A stretch of 64,000 bases of DNA, taken from Paragorgia papillata. Lineage: Eukaryota; Cnidaria; Anthozoa; Scleralcyonacea; Coralliidae. Both the position numbers and the translations under genes were made by a program. The stretch is taken from positions 1,670,501 through 1,734,500 of the forward strand of contig JAWNZC010000001.1 in assembly GCA_035771165.1 (NCBI GenBank), read 5' to 3'. Shown here one piece after another: positions 1 through 11,200 of the stretch. The notes below the pieces were generated by a model. It searched no databases. It was not told the origin of the DNA and was given only the letters and a program-made list of their open reading frames with translations. Numbering within the stretch: position 1 is the stretch's first letter; each line of letters opens with the position of its first letter.

Positions 1-97
1 GGGGCTGTTCCCAAACGGTCACCCATCCAAGTACTAACCCCGTCCAACCAGGCTTAACTATTCGTGAGAGGCAGCGCGCTAACAGCACACACCACCC

Positions 98-1430
98 GTG
101 CTCCCGCAAGTATTGAAGAACAATACCTATATGGATGACATTTGTGATTCTGTGCCAAGTGTCCTGAAAGCTCAGCAACTAACTGAAGATGTTGATAATG
201 TGTTGGAGAAAGGTGGATTTCAAGTGAAAGAATGGCTGTCAAATGAAACCCTGAAAGAAGATCATGTGCAAACAAGAGAGCAAGGTGTGAAATTCTTGGA
301 AACCAAAGCAGAAGAAAAGATCCTAGGTGTGGTTTGGAACAACAAGGACATCTTTACCTTTAAAGTCTGAGCTAACCTAACAGAGTTGCCACCAGTAGAA
401 AATCCAAGCAAGTTGAAGCTGAGAAAGAGAATGATTCTAAGCAAAGTGGCTCGTGTATTCGATTCAATTGGATTTGCCTCAGCATTCCTCATCCGTGCAA
501 AAATTGGTTTACAAAGATTGTGGCAGCAAGGCTTTGAATGAGACCAAGACCTTCCCACTGCAGTAACAGAAGAATGGATCAAGCTTTTCAAAGAAATGGA
601 GGAATTAAACGATGTTTCATTCCAAAGATGACTAACACCACTTAACGCTGTTGGACTACCGACACTATGCATCTTTTCAGATGCGTCCCGGGATGCTTTT
701 GGAGCTTGTTCATGGCATAAGAAGAATGGCGACTATGAAAGCAGATTTGGTGCAGCAAAGTCGAGAGTCTCAAAAAACTCTAAAGAATTAACAATTCCTC
801 GCTTAGAGTTACAAGCAGCGGTACTGGCCAGCAGATATATAGACAGCAGACCATACAAGAAGAATGTCTTCTACAGTTCGAGCGAGTGGTATTTTTTACC
901 GATAGCATGATAGTTCTGACGTGGATCCGCAACCAAACAAGAAGTTTCAAGCCATTTGTATCTAGCAGAGTTGGAGAAATACAAGCCAATTGTGATCCAT
1001 TGGAGGCACATCCCCAGTGAACACAACGTCGCTGACGAAGTTTCCCGTTAAACGATGGAAGTACGGACCCGAGCTTTTGCATCAACCCGAAGAAGAATGG
1101 CCCGAACAGCAACCAACCACGGTAGACAAAGAGGAAGTTGAGAAAGAATGTCGAAGAATCCAAACAGTCTTCGCGATAACTACTTGTACCCCGCACATGG
1201 TAATCAATCCAAGCGCATTTTCAAGCTGGAGAAGATTGGTGCGTGTAACAGCGTGGGTTTTAAGATTCGTCCAGAATTTGCGTGCCAAACAACAACAGCA
1301 GAGCGAAGTCTACAAAGAGCAAGGAGGTCCATTATTACCTGACGAGATAGAGAAAGCTAAAGAATTTTGGATTAAGGACGCGCAGAAAGAACATTTAAGC
1401 CCGTTTACATATGAAAGAGGAATAATATCA
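98..1430 (+). pseudogene. BEL/Pao reverse transcriptase-RNase H remnant
   Basis: The catalytic YMDD motif lies at about 128-139, just inside the window. After the first stop (368) the same frame family continues with the connection region and the RNase H-like stretch (CIFSDASRDAFGACSWH near 660-715, LTIPRLELQAAVLA near 787-830, FFTDSMIVLTWIRN near 890-935). Internal stops occur near 368, 540 and 628 and there are frame changes after about 830 and 1016. It would have copied element RNA into DNA; no intact frame remains. Confidence 0.85.
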
Positions 1431-1436
1431 GAGTAG

Positions 1437-2262
1437 GAGGACGAGTCGATGAAGCAATCACAACGTATGATTCGAAGCACCCAATATTACTACCAAAGAA
1501 GCACCGAATTTCGTACTTGATCACCCAAGAAATACACCAGATGGGTCATACCGGTATAGCGACAACAGCAGCAAAGACGAGAAGAAAGTATTGGATTATA
1601 AGAGTCCATAACCTGGCAAGATCCATCAAACACAATTGTGTGTTTTGTCGAGAAGTGCGACCAAAGCTGGAGACGCAAGTAATGGCTGACCTGCCTAAAA
1701 ACAGATTGATGCCTCACACACCGTCCTTTTATCACACTGCCTGTGATTACTTCGGCCCATACAAAGTCAAGATAGGACGAAATAAAACTACCAAGCACTA
1801 TATATGGAGTTCTATTTACGTGTCTTAATACCCGAGCAGTTCATTTGGAACTTGCAACCGATTGTTCTACGATGGAATTTATTCAAGTCTTATATATACG
1901 CAGGTTCTTCGCAGTCAGAGGTTATCCAGCATTAATGATGAGTGACAATGGAACCCAACTGGTCGGTGCAGAGAAGGAACTAAAGCAGATGATCAAAGGA
2001 TGGGATATTACGAAGCTTAAAGAGTACGCAGCAGATAAGGGAATGAAGTGGAAATTTATTACACCATTGGCTCCACACCAAAATGGATGCGCCGAATCGC
2101 TGGTTAAAAGCTGCAAGATTGCCTTCAAAAGAGCATTAGGAGACGACATCCTTACACCATTTGAATTATATACCTGTCTATTAGAAGTGGCTAATATTGT
2201 CAACCAAAGACCGATCGGTGACTACCTAATGACCCAGACGATGGTTCATATCTTTGCCCAAA
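1437..2262 (+). pseudogene. BEL/Pao integrase remnant
   Basis: A zinc-binding head (HQMGHTG ... CVFCR, about 1534-1650) is followed by a DDE-type integrase core. The first acidic residue lies in TACDYFGPY (near 1740), the second in MSDNGTQL (near 1940) and the glutamate in NGCAESLV (near 2083), with family-like spacing. A frame break at about 1826-1845 separates the two halves. In an intact element this enzyme would insert the cDNA into host DNA. Confidence 0.88.
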
Positions 2263-2280
2263 CGATCTTTTATTAGGAAG

Positions 2281-2638
2281 AGCTTCGGCACACGTTCCTC
2301 AAGGACCATTTCTGAAAACGAAGAATCCTCGACATAGAGTTGAGTTTTTACAACAAATCCTGGACTCGTTTTGGAAGCGATGGACGAGAGACGTATTCCC
2401 AAGTTTGGTTCCACGAAGAAAATGGAACGTTCAACGACGAAATGTCAAAGTCAATGACATAATCATGATGGTAGATTCAAACGCAGTACGTGGTAATTGG
2501 ACGATTGGAAGAATCGTTAAAGTGTATCCAGGCAAAGATGACAAAGTTCGTAACGCGACTGTCAAGACAAAAACTGGTGAATATAGCAGACCAGTTACCA
2601 AAATTGCAGTGATATACCCTGCCGAAGGATACTAGGAT
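2281..2638 (+). pseudogene. BEL/Pao pol C-terminal domain (DUF5641-like)
   Basis: From 2405 an open stretch of 76 codons reads VPRRKWN ... GNWTIGRIVKVYPG ... SRPVTKIAVIYPAEGY and stops at 2633-2635. This matches the end of BEL/Pao polyproteins, where a domain with a W..GRV...PG.DG pattern follows the integrase. The preceding linker (2281-2400) is in another frame because of an indel near 2260-2280. Confidence 0.8.
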
Positions 2639-2652
2639 GAGAACGAGGTCCT

Positions 2653-2945
2653 CATCGGGGTGGAGGATGTTTCGTTGACATTAAATATTAGTTATTAATT
2701 AGAATAGATTAACGATTACGTCAATATATAGGAGTCGATTACGTTTACTAACATTAGTCTAACCAGTAACCAGGACGAGAAGCAGACGAAGGAAAGGATT
2801 ATTTACGTTTTGTTTTGTTTAAAGTTTACATGTAGCCTAAGATGAGAACAGCCGCCACAGAAGTAAGTAACATCATTATTTGTAAAATATAGAGTCTCAA
2901 AAGGTAAGTCATACAGGTTTAAGTAAGTTTTACATTACATTACAT
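2653..2945 (+). repeat. Polypurine tract and putative 3' LTR of the BEL/Pao element
   Basis: A purine-rich stretch (GGGGTGGAGGA, 2657-2667) lies just after the pol stop and is followed at 2668 by TGTTTCG, as expected for plus-strand priming and an LTR beginning with TG. The LTR end is not defined; the pentamer array at 2931 or the next inverted repeat may cut it short. Confidence 0.55.
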
Positions 2946-2952
2946 TACATTA
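2931..2952. repeat. (TACAT)n microsatellite
   Basis: Four to five perfect TACAT units between the putative LTR and the next inverted-repeat element. Confidence 0.9.
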
Positions 2953-2953
2953 T

Positions 2954-3288
2954 TCTTTTTTTGAGAAAACAGGCTAACAAAGACATTAAAGAAATTTTTC
3001 TGAAATTCTGATTGCATGCCTAAATGACACTTTTCTTTCAGATGATTTCCAATGGAGCAATTCCTTAAATTTTCAGTTGAAGACATTCTATGTTCACAAA
3101 TTTGCTATGATGTATGTAATTGACTATCAACTTGAAGAATCAAGAAAATAGGAATCTACTTCATGTATGCCAATCATTTTGTCTCAGTAAGTCTTAAATT
3201 GGGAACATGCTTACATGAAGTACTGTACTTAAGGCATCAGAAAAATTAATTTCTTTAATGTCTTTGTTAGCCTGTTTCTCAAAAAAGA
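2954..3288. mobile_element. MITE-like inverted-repeat element
   Basis: The left arm (about 2954-3003, with GAGAAAACAGGCTAACAAAG) and the right arm (about 3239-3288, with CTTTGTTAGCCTGTTTCTC) are near-perfect reverse complements of about 45-50 bp. The roughly 230-bp interior has no coding capacity. Superfamily not determined. Confidence 0.8.
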
Positions 3289-3355
3289 GAGGAGACACCA
3301 AGTCACAGCTTGGTCAAAGTAATCCTTATTACATATAGCGTTAACATACCAAACA

Positions 3356-3626
3356 TGGTCCCAGAGGTTCTACACCACCCACTCCCCCTTCCCCCTTGAA
3401 TGCTGAAAGCGGTGAGAGAACCTCTGGTTGAACTGAGCCAATGAAGTCGCTAGGCTCAGATCTTGACCCCATTTTCTGATTGGCTAAGAAATCTGTTAGG
3501 GGGGTTTTAGATTACTACAACATGAAAGTGAGATTGGTGGCGTCTTCAACCAGAGGTTCTCTCGCTGCTTTCAGCATTCGGGGTGGGGGGGGGGGGGGAG
3601 CGGGTGGTGTAGAACCTCTGGGACCA
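3356..3626. mobile_element. MITE-like element with ~80-bp inverted arms
   Basis: Arms at 3356-3432 and 3545-3626 begin TGGTCCCAGAGGTTCTACAC and end with its reverse complement. They share a G/C-rich run and an inner GGTTCTCTC/GAGAGAACC boundary. The 110-bp spacer includes CTGATTGGCTAAG. No ORF. Confidence 0.82.
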
Positions 3627-3639
3627 GGGTAATTCTCTT

Positions 3640-5147
3640 GGGATTAAAAGACAGAAAATGACAGAAGAAATGCCATGCATTTTTGTTAACCAGAAATTTG
3701 GAATGGTGGATTATAATAGAATGAGGGTCATTTTGGAGCAAATTTGAAAAGCCGATTTCTCTGGAACCAAATTAGATACTGGAAAAAATATTTGGGTAGG
3801 CTTCCATATCTCACTGATACCTTCACTTGGTGCAAATGTGGTCAAAATCGGAGAAGATTGGGTGTCATGCCCTTGTTGTATTGATATGGAATGACCCCTT
3901 CTCCATTTGACAGTTTATACATGTATTTATGCAAAGGTATGCCAACCATATGAGCCCTGTTACGCTTCAGCAGTATTGATAGTTAATAGATTGGTGCAGG
4001 TCAGCTTTTAGCATCATGTTCAATTGTAACTGGAGACATTAAATCTGATCACCTTATCTCTAGGGGCAATATTTCATAGAATTCCCCTCACTCTATGTAG
4101 CTATGGTGTATAAATGATAAAAGTACATGTGACACTGTCCAAAAGGGAAAATCTGATGAAAGAAGCAAAATATTGCACTGCTTGATATTAAATAAGGATT
4201 AGGATTATCCACACGCCATACAGTACTATGTAACACTGTACAGGGCCAGCTTAAAATATTATCACAACGAAAATCTCATAACACAACAATGGCAGTTTGT
4301 CCTGAGATTTTATATTAAACATGACATTTTAAAACTAGAACTGTGGCATTTTCACACATTTCACGCATACAATACAGTAGATCACATTATTAAAGAAAAG
4401 TGAAAAGATATACGTACGATTTTAAAGTTTAAATACCAGGACGAGAACAAAGGCATCATTTTCTTTTAAATATTTGACATAGTCTAAGTATACCCCCCAT
4501 AGCCCATAGGCATAGTATATTATAAATACATCTGAAATTCTCGTTTTAAGTTTTTACGTTTTGATACGAAACGTCTCTCTCTTTGGGGTAGAAAGGCAGT
4601 GATTATTCTTCCAACATAACCAAGGCAAAGAAAAGCAGTCTGAAAGGTCCGAAATATATTAGAAAACTTAATTTGATGCTTGAATAGGCTTGTTTTGTTT
4701 ATACATGTATTGCTTGTAATAAGAATGTGAGGATCTGACACTTATGAGCTATAATTATATATTAAATGAACTCAATTTTCGTTTACACTTGATAAACTGT
4801 AGCAGTAAGTATAAAACTTACCTTGAATGGCAAATCTTTCGTAACTTTCTAAACTGAAACACGTCCGTCCGTTCGTTCGTCAACAAGAAGAAATAAAATT
4901 TTGACAACTCGAGAATGTGGCAATGTTGAAATAAATACCAGGATACCCTGCGGCATACTTTTTTTTCCGAACGGAAACCGATCATCGCCGAACTAATTCC
5001 GATCATGCTCGCCACAATCAAAATTCGGGGACTGGGAACGAAACTCAAATCAACTCGTAATTTCTCGTACGCACATTGTCTTATGGTCTTACCAAGAGAG
5101 AGAATAAGTTATAACTTTGAATAATTTGATACTTGTTCTTGATCAGC
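3640..5147. other. Intergenic DNA upstream of GTF2H2
   Basis: About 1.5 kb in which I see no supported gene or clear repeat. The proximal 100 bp before the ATG is A+T rich with no obvious TATA box. It is presumably the GTF2H2 promoter and 5' UTR, but the transcription start cannot be placed from sequence. Confidence 0.5.
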
Positions 5148-5206
5148 ATGGCTGATGATGAAGATGATGGTGGCTACAGGTGGCTAAACCAGTATGAGAA
5201 AACTTG
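5148..5206 (+). CDS. GTF2H2: GTF2H2 exon 1
   Basis: Encodes an acidic start (MADDEDD) and then RWLNQYEKT, matching the RWEGGYERT of human p44. It ends two bases into the Trp20 codon at donor GTAAGC. Confidence 0.95.
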
Positions 5207-8200
5207 GTAAGCTGTTTGATGTAAAATGTCATACATGTACATGTATGTACTGTATTGTATTGAAGTATATATATATATATATATACAATACCCTTGCTGC
5301 TATGCGTGTTTTCATTGGTTGTTGCCCATGATCTATTAGAGGACAGACGCATGGTCACGTCAGATCACGTCAGCTGACTTGCTTTTTTCTTTCTTCATGC
5401 CCCAAAACCTGACAGGGTTTTTTTAAAAACCTTTTAAGTTTTTGTATTGTATAAAACAAATAGATTCCATTTTTTTGTTGTCTGTTCAGTTATAGATGCA
5501 CAGAAGACGTCACAACGTGGTAAGAACATCAGTGACCCACTCGACTGCGTCTCGTGGGCCACTTTTTTGTTCTTACCACGTTGTGACGTCATCTGTGCAT
5601 CTATAACTGAACAGACAACGGCAAAATGGAATCTATTTGTTAAATATATACTGATGAGCTACACTGATGAGCTGTTGTACAGCGAAACACCGTGTCTGTA
5701 GATTGAACTATATATATATATATATATATATTTATTATACCCTCACAATTAATTGTCCAATCACATGTCTGCATTAGCGTCATGTGCCAGCCCAATATTT
5801 AACGATATGTAGGACAACTACATATTAGGCAGCAACCCTTTGAACAGGTGCACAAGGTATATTTACCTGCCATTTGCGTGATTATTTTTGTTCAATATAA
5901 TAAAACCTATTTCATTCATCTTCGCCAGATATGGAAAATATTTAAAGTGCCTATGTCATCCTCAGGGACTTTACATATTTATACTACCATAATTGGAACA
6001 TTCTGAGAAGATTTGTAATATATCTTCTCAGGTGAAAATTTCATCTTCATGGATTTTTTTGCCATTAAAGTTGATGGAAGTGACGTCGAAAGAGGAATTT
6101 GTCTATATGAAAACCACTTTACAGATTCCTCTTTTGATGTCACTTCCATCAACTTTAATGGCAAAAGAATCCATGAAGATGAAATTTTCGCCTGAGAAGA
6201 TATATTACAAATCCTCTCAGAATGTTCCAATTAGTATAAATATGTAAAGTCCCTGAGGATGACATACGAGGCACTTTAAGTCTCAAATTTTAATATTAGG
6301 CTCGACCTTCGGTCTCGCCCAATATTGAATTTTTGACTTAAATATTTTGCCATATTGGGCTCAGATGAATCCAATAAGTTATTATAATATATAGTTCAAT
6401 CTACAGACACATGTTTCGCTGTACTACAGCTCATGGAACAATCTAGATATGAGAACACCACTTATATATACCCCAAACTATTGCCAGTGACAACTATTGT
6501 GGGATAGTGTAAGTAGTGTGCACATCTAGAGAGCATAAGGTGGTATAGGGCCAGAGTACTCAAACATCCACTATGAGTACAGCCCCGCTATAGCGCACAT
6601 CATTATAAGACGTGACTCAGTATAACGCGGTTGATCCTTGGACCTGAAAATTTTACTTTTCCTGGTTTGTCATTTGACGACTTATACTTATGTTTACCAA
6701 CAGTACTAAAGTTCACCACAGACCGCTAAATTCCACAAAATAGAGACATAATTGATGTGTAATATGATGCTGAAACTGAAGTTTCTATTTTGCTCATTGG
6801 AGACAATTTGATCTTGTTGGCTGACGATTGCTGATCATCCTGAATAATTGCAATCATTACGAGGTAAAAATGAAAACCATGCTCAAAAATCTTATTTCAA
6901 TTACATTTTGTTGAAGTCTGTCTTGAGCAGACTTCAAACTTCTTCAGTCGCAATTTGGATTGTTAGAATTGAACAGAAAGTGCTTAGAACTAAGCAGTAC
7001 TCAATCTCACTCTCAGTACTCAGCCCACAATATTGTGCCAGAACTGAGTGGGAAGAGTACTGGGAACGAGATATTTGGCCATACCTCACAAACTTCATTT
7101 ATAACGCGGTCACCACTAATTAGGACCCCAACTACCGCGTTATAGCATGTGGCTACATGGCTACGACATACCAATGTCAGGCTACATAGCTATAAGTGCT
7201 ACTGGCTACAGCAACCTATACATATGGTTACTGTACTGCTTGCGTGGCTACTGGCTATGTGCCAGTCTGCATTCTAAGGGCCTTCCACCACAGATCTGTG
7301 TTGGAGAGAGGCCAAGAAACTCCCACCAAGGTTCTTTTGGCGCACACATGAAAGCTTTGCTTGGCGGATGATTTGATGTAAAATGAGAAATTTGTTTTAG
7401 GAAAATGGCTACAGCAGTCGTCAAATGGCATACAGCAAATGTTACTAACAGACTATTAGCAAACAAATTTCTATTATTGCATCTTCGATGCTCATATCAA
7501 ATGCTAAATTAGCCTTCTGGGAAAATGGGGGTAAGAAATGGCCAACTTGGCCATCACTGCATGGCTACATGTACATCACTGCATGGATACGTGGCTATGT
7601 GGCTGAATGGCTGTAATGGCTACTGGATATGTGGCTGAATGGCTGCTTGGCTACATGGCTACAAGTAGATAGTTGCATGCTGGCTTAACATCCTCCTCAT
7701 TTGCAACTGAGTTATGCTCCCACACTACATTCAGTGCACCCCCTTGGCCTATTTGGGAAAAAGTCTGTTTGACTCTCAAAAGTGCTCTCAAAATTGCGCA
7801 CATTTAAGTAGTACCACCACTCCCTTATTTATATAAATCTTAGATTTACCACTGAGGCTACTTGCTGTATGACTATACATGGGTATTCGGCTGTAGACAT
7901 GGATAAATTACTACAAAGTTTTGCTACCCTGATTAATGGATTTACTTCTTAATATAGAGCTATAATACATGAAATGATTGTGAGGCACACACTTACAACA
8001 TTCGTCTTAAGTGATTTCATTTAATTATAATGGACCTTTTCACCAGTAGCGGTGCCATCTTGAATAATAATAATAATAATGGTTGGTTTAATAGAGAATA
8101 CCTTTAATTTGCACCCTAAAGGTGAATTGCGATAACTTTACAATCGTGAAAATACAAAAGTAAAAATATTACATAAAATTGGTTACAAGCATAATAAATC

Positions 8201-11200
8201 TATAAATCTATTATAATATATAATTACAGACTATATAGTGTATTATAATAGCATAATATAAGTTCTAAAAGCAGTGTTAAGTATAATAAATTTAAAACAG
8301 TAAATAATTAACAATCATCTACCCATACTTTTAAAAAGCATGGCAGGAATAAAACTGTTATGATATCTATTGGTTCTGCATTTAGGAAGAGACAGTGCTT
8401 CAAAGTCCCGTAGGACGCGTTGGGTGGATACGGCTCGAGTAGGGGGCAGAAGATGATACAATTAGTGGGATGCCGGTTGACTAATCTTCGCAAAGGTTTT
8501 CAGACAAAGCATGTCCCTTCTAATGTCGAGACGGGGACTGGAACATAACAAAAGAGCCTCCGAGTAAGAGATATTCGGATAGAAGATGCGCATTGCACGT
8601 CGCTGTATCGACTCAATAGAGTCTGATAGGTAGTCTGGAAGGCTTGTGTGCCACACCTGGCAAAAGTATTCTAGGATTGACCTTACTAACGCATAATATA
8701 TGTGTAATAGGTCTGTAGGCGGAACACCACTCTTCTTTAAAACCCTGAGAATATACAAGCGTTTCGATGCCTTGCCCATCATAATATCTATGTTTTGAGA
8801 CCACTTCAGACGATCGTCTAGAGTTACTCCAAGTACCTTAAAAGAACTAACACGTTCAACTTCATGACCGTCAATGGTAAGTGGAGGGACATCCGGTGCC
8901 TCTTTGAAAAAACAGACAATCATCTCTTTGCATTTCTTTGGGTTAAGCTTCGTATTACTTGATGCCCAGCTAGATATTACATCAAGGTCACGTTGTCAAT
9001 TGGAAGGACTAGCGCGCGGTATAACTTCAGATACGGTAACATCATCGACGTATTTCCAATGTTTGGAAACAAGGGCGGTTTTTTGAGCTAGGTCGTTGAT
9101 CATAATTAAAAAAAGGATTGGTCCAAGTTTAGTGCCTTGGGGCACACCAGCATGAACTGGCAGCCACTCCGATTTGACATTGCCCAGTTTGACGCACTGG
9201 CGGCGATTGGTAAGAAAACTGCAAATCCATGGAATTATTGATCTCCGTACTCCAATGTCGATGAGTTTCGTAACGAGTAAATTATGATTAATGCGGTCAA
9301 AGGCCTTTACTGAAATCCAAAAAGCAGATACGTAAATACTGCGACGGAGAACCAAGAGAAAGTAGCCAATTATTTAACATATCTAGAAGGCAATATGAGG
9401 TAGATGTTCCCTTGAGACAACCAAATTGTTGCGGGTCGATTTCATCCTTTACATCCTCAATCATCCATCTGACTACAAAGTCTTCAGATATCTTTGACAG
9501 GCAAGAAGTTAATGAAATGGGTCGAAGTTCGTCCTCACTAACGACTGGTTGGCTCTTAGGGACTGGCGCAACAAAAGAATCCTTCCAAAGCAAGGGAAAT
9601 ATTCCCGAGGAAAAGGAAACGTTGAAGATTCTGGAAATAGGTGTAGCCAGTTCATAGGCAAAGAGCTTAAGTATCCGATTCGGAATGGCATCAGGGCCCT
9701 GAGACTTGTGAATACAAATATTGAGAAGCTTCTTACAGACGTCAGTTGGTGAAACACTAGGAGGTTGGTCGGGGGCAGGCAAGAAATCAGGTAAAGCGCA
9801 GAGGTCCAGGTTTGGAATGTCTGAATTTACCGATACAAAAAAATTGTTAAGCAGATTAGCCAGTTCCACGCCGGTAACTGCAGTGTGCAGAATTCGCAAT
9901 GCATTTTAACCAGCTTAATTAAAAAGATGATTGCTTAGTGTTGAGGACACAGTGAGGTAATTTTTTCTTTATAAACACTAATTTTGTGGAAAAAATGTCT
10001 AAATATGATCGTTGTGATATTGTTAAAAGCAAAAAATGTGTCCTTATACGTCCAAGCATTATTACTTTTCTAATACTTACAACGTTCATATTTCTAGACG
10101 TTGTTGCCACGAAAGTATGTATAAAGTTAAATTTACCACATTGTGTCTCCACAATCATCACGGCAATCATTCCTTTTACAGTCATTTGCAACTCACTTTT
10201 CGCCCAAATCTTCGGAAGTTCCTTCCGAAGTTTGCAAGTTCGTTGGGAAGTTCGTAGTTCGTTTTGAACTATACGCATTTGATTGGTTCTTTGGTTCCTA
10301 ACAGCCAATCAAATGCGTAATTCAACTTCGGAACGAACTTCTGAAGATTTGGGTGAAAAGTGAGTTGCAAATGACTGTAGACTGTAACTAGAGCTTGTTA
10401 CCCTGGATATAGACTACATGTACAATGCATTGTACATTTCAGATGGTGCTGCAATTGGTGAAAAGGTCCATTGCAAAGATCAACATTTTTCAATACATCA
10501 TTATGCATGACTTGTGTGACTTTAATATCATGACTTGCATATCAAAGAAATCTTGAGTGAAATGTGGAAAAGCTGTAAATTAATATTCTTCATTATTTTA
10601 AGAACTCTTTTAACTAAGACAGTATTTGTCAGTATTTGAGCTTTTGACAGTATTTGTCACCTTGCTTTACTCAACAAGATGCATAATATTGGCACCTCTG
10701 ACCCTGCCCTAGAGTGGTTTAAAAGCTATCTATCGGACAGAAGTCAAAGCACCAGTAATTGGACCCTCGCTGTCCTCGTCCCTGCCTGTTACCCATGGCG
10801 TACCGCAAGCCTCCATTCTTGGACCCATGCTTTTCACTGTGTAAATGAACGATCTACCGAATTCCGTTTCCAACTGTAATGTGGAATCTTACGTCGATGA
10901 TACGAAATTATATATATCCTTTACACCGCAAAATCTTGACGATGGCCTTGCACAGATTTCCGACGATCTTCACGAAGTCGCCGGATGGTGTAGCCATAAC
11001 AAACTTTTAATTAATCCGGACAAGACTAAGTTTATGGTTTTTGGAATAAGACAGTACTTAAGCAAAATCTCCAATTCCAGCGTATCCTTCTTAGGGAAGG
11101 TTCTTTCACCTGTGTCCTCTTGTAAGGACCTGGGGATCATTTTAGACTCTACTATGAGCTTTAACGGTCATATTACGTCCGCGACGTCTTCGCTACTATC

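Larger units (their letters stand above)
1..2950 (+). mobile_element. BEL/Pao LTR retrotransposon, 3' half, decayed
   Basis: A continuous but broken pol region in the order reverse transcriptase, RNase H, integrase zinc finger, integrase core and C-terminal domain, followed by a polypurine tract and a putative 3' LTR. The RT carries YMDD and the RNase H part carries FSDAS. The integrase shows HQMGHTG, CVFCR, MSDNGTQL and NGCAESLV, and the C-terminal part resembles the DUF5641 domain found in BEL/Pao polyproteins. Several stops and frameshifts break the reading frame, so this copy is dead. The 5' half (LTR, gag, protease, start of RT) lies outside the window. The 3' limit is approximate. Confidence 0.9.
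8027..10474. mobile_element. Inverted-repeat DNA element interrupted by a non-LTR insertion
   Basis: Left end 8027-8064 (GGACCTTTTCACCAGTAGCG, then GTGCCATCTT) and right end 10441-10474 (AGATGGTGCTGCAATTGGTG, then AAAAGGTCC) are reverse complements. The non-LTR fragment 8066-9903 sits just inside the left terminus. An inner palindrome is at 10178-10380. Confidence 0.65.

Noticed and set aside
4818..5048. Divergent - strand first exon near the GTF2H2 promoter (internal ATG, MIGISSAMIGFRSEKK then GTATGC)
   Set aside because: The peptide is short and unrecognised, the longer frame starts at TTG, and no downstream exon was found within the window.
5979..6247. Overlapping mirror ORFs on both strands with nearly the same peptide
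   Set aside because: They are created by the symmetry of the 5945-6287 palindrome, not by coding constraint.
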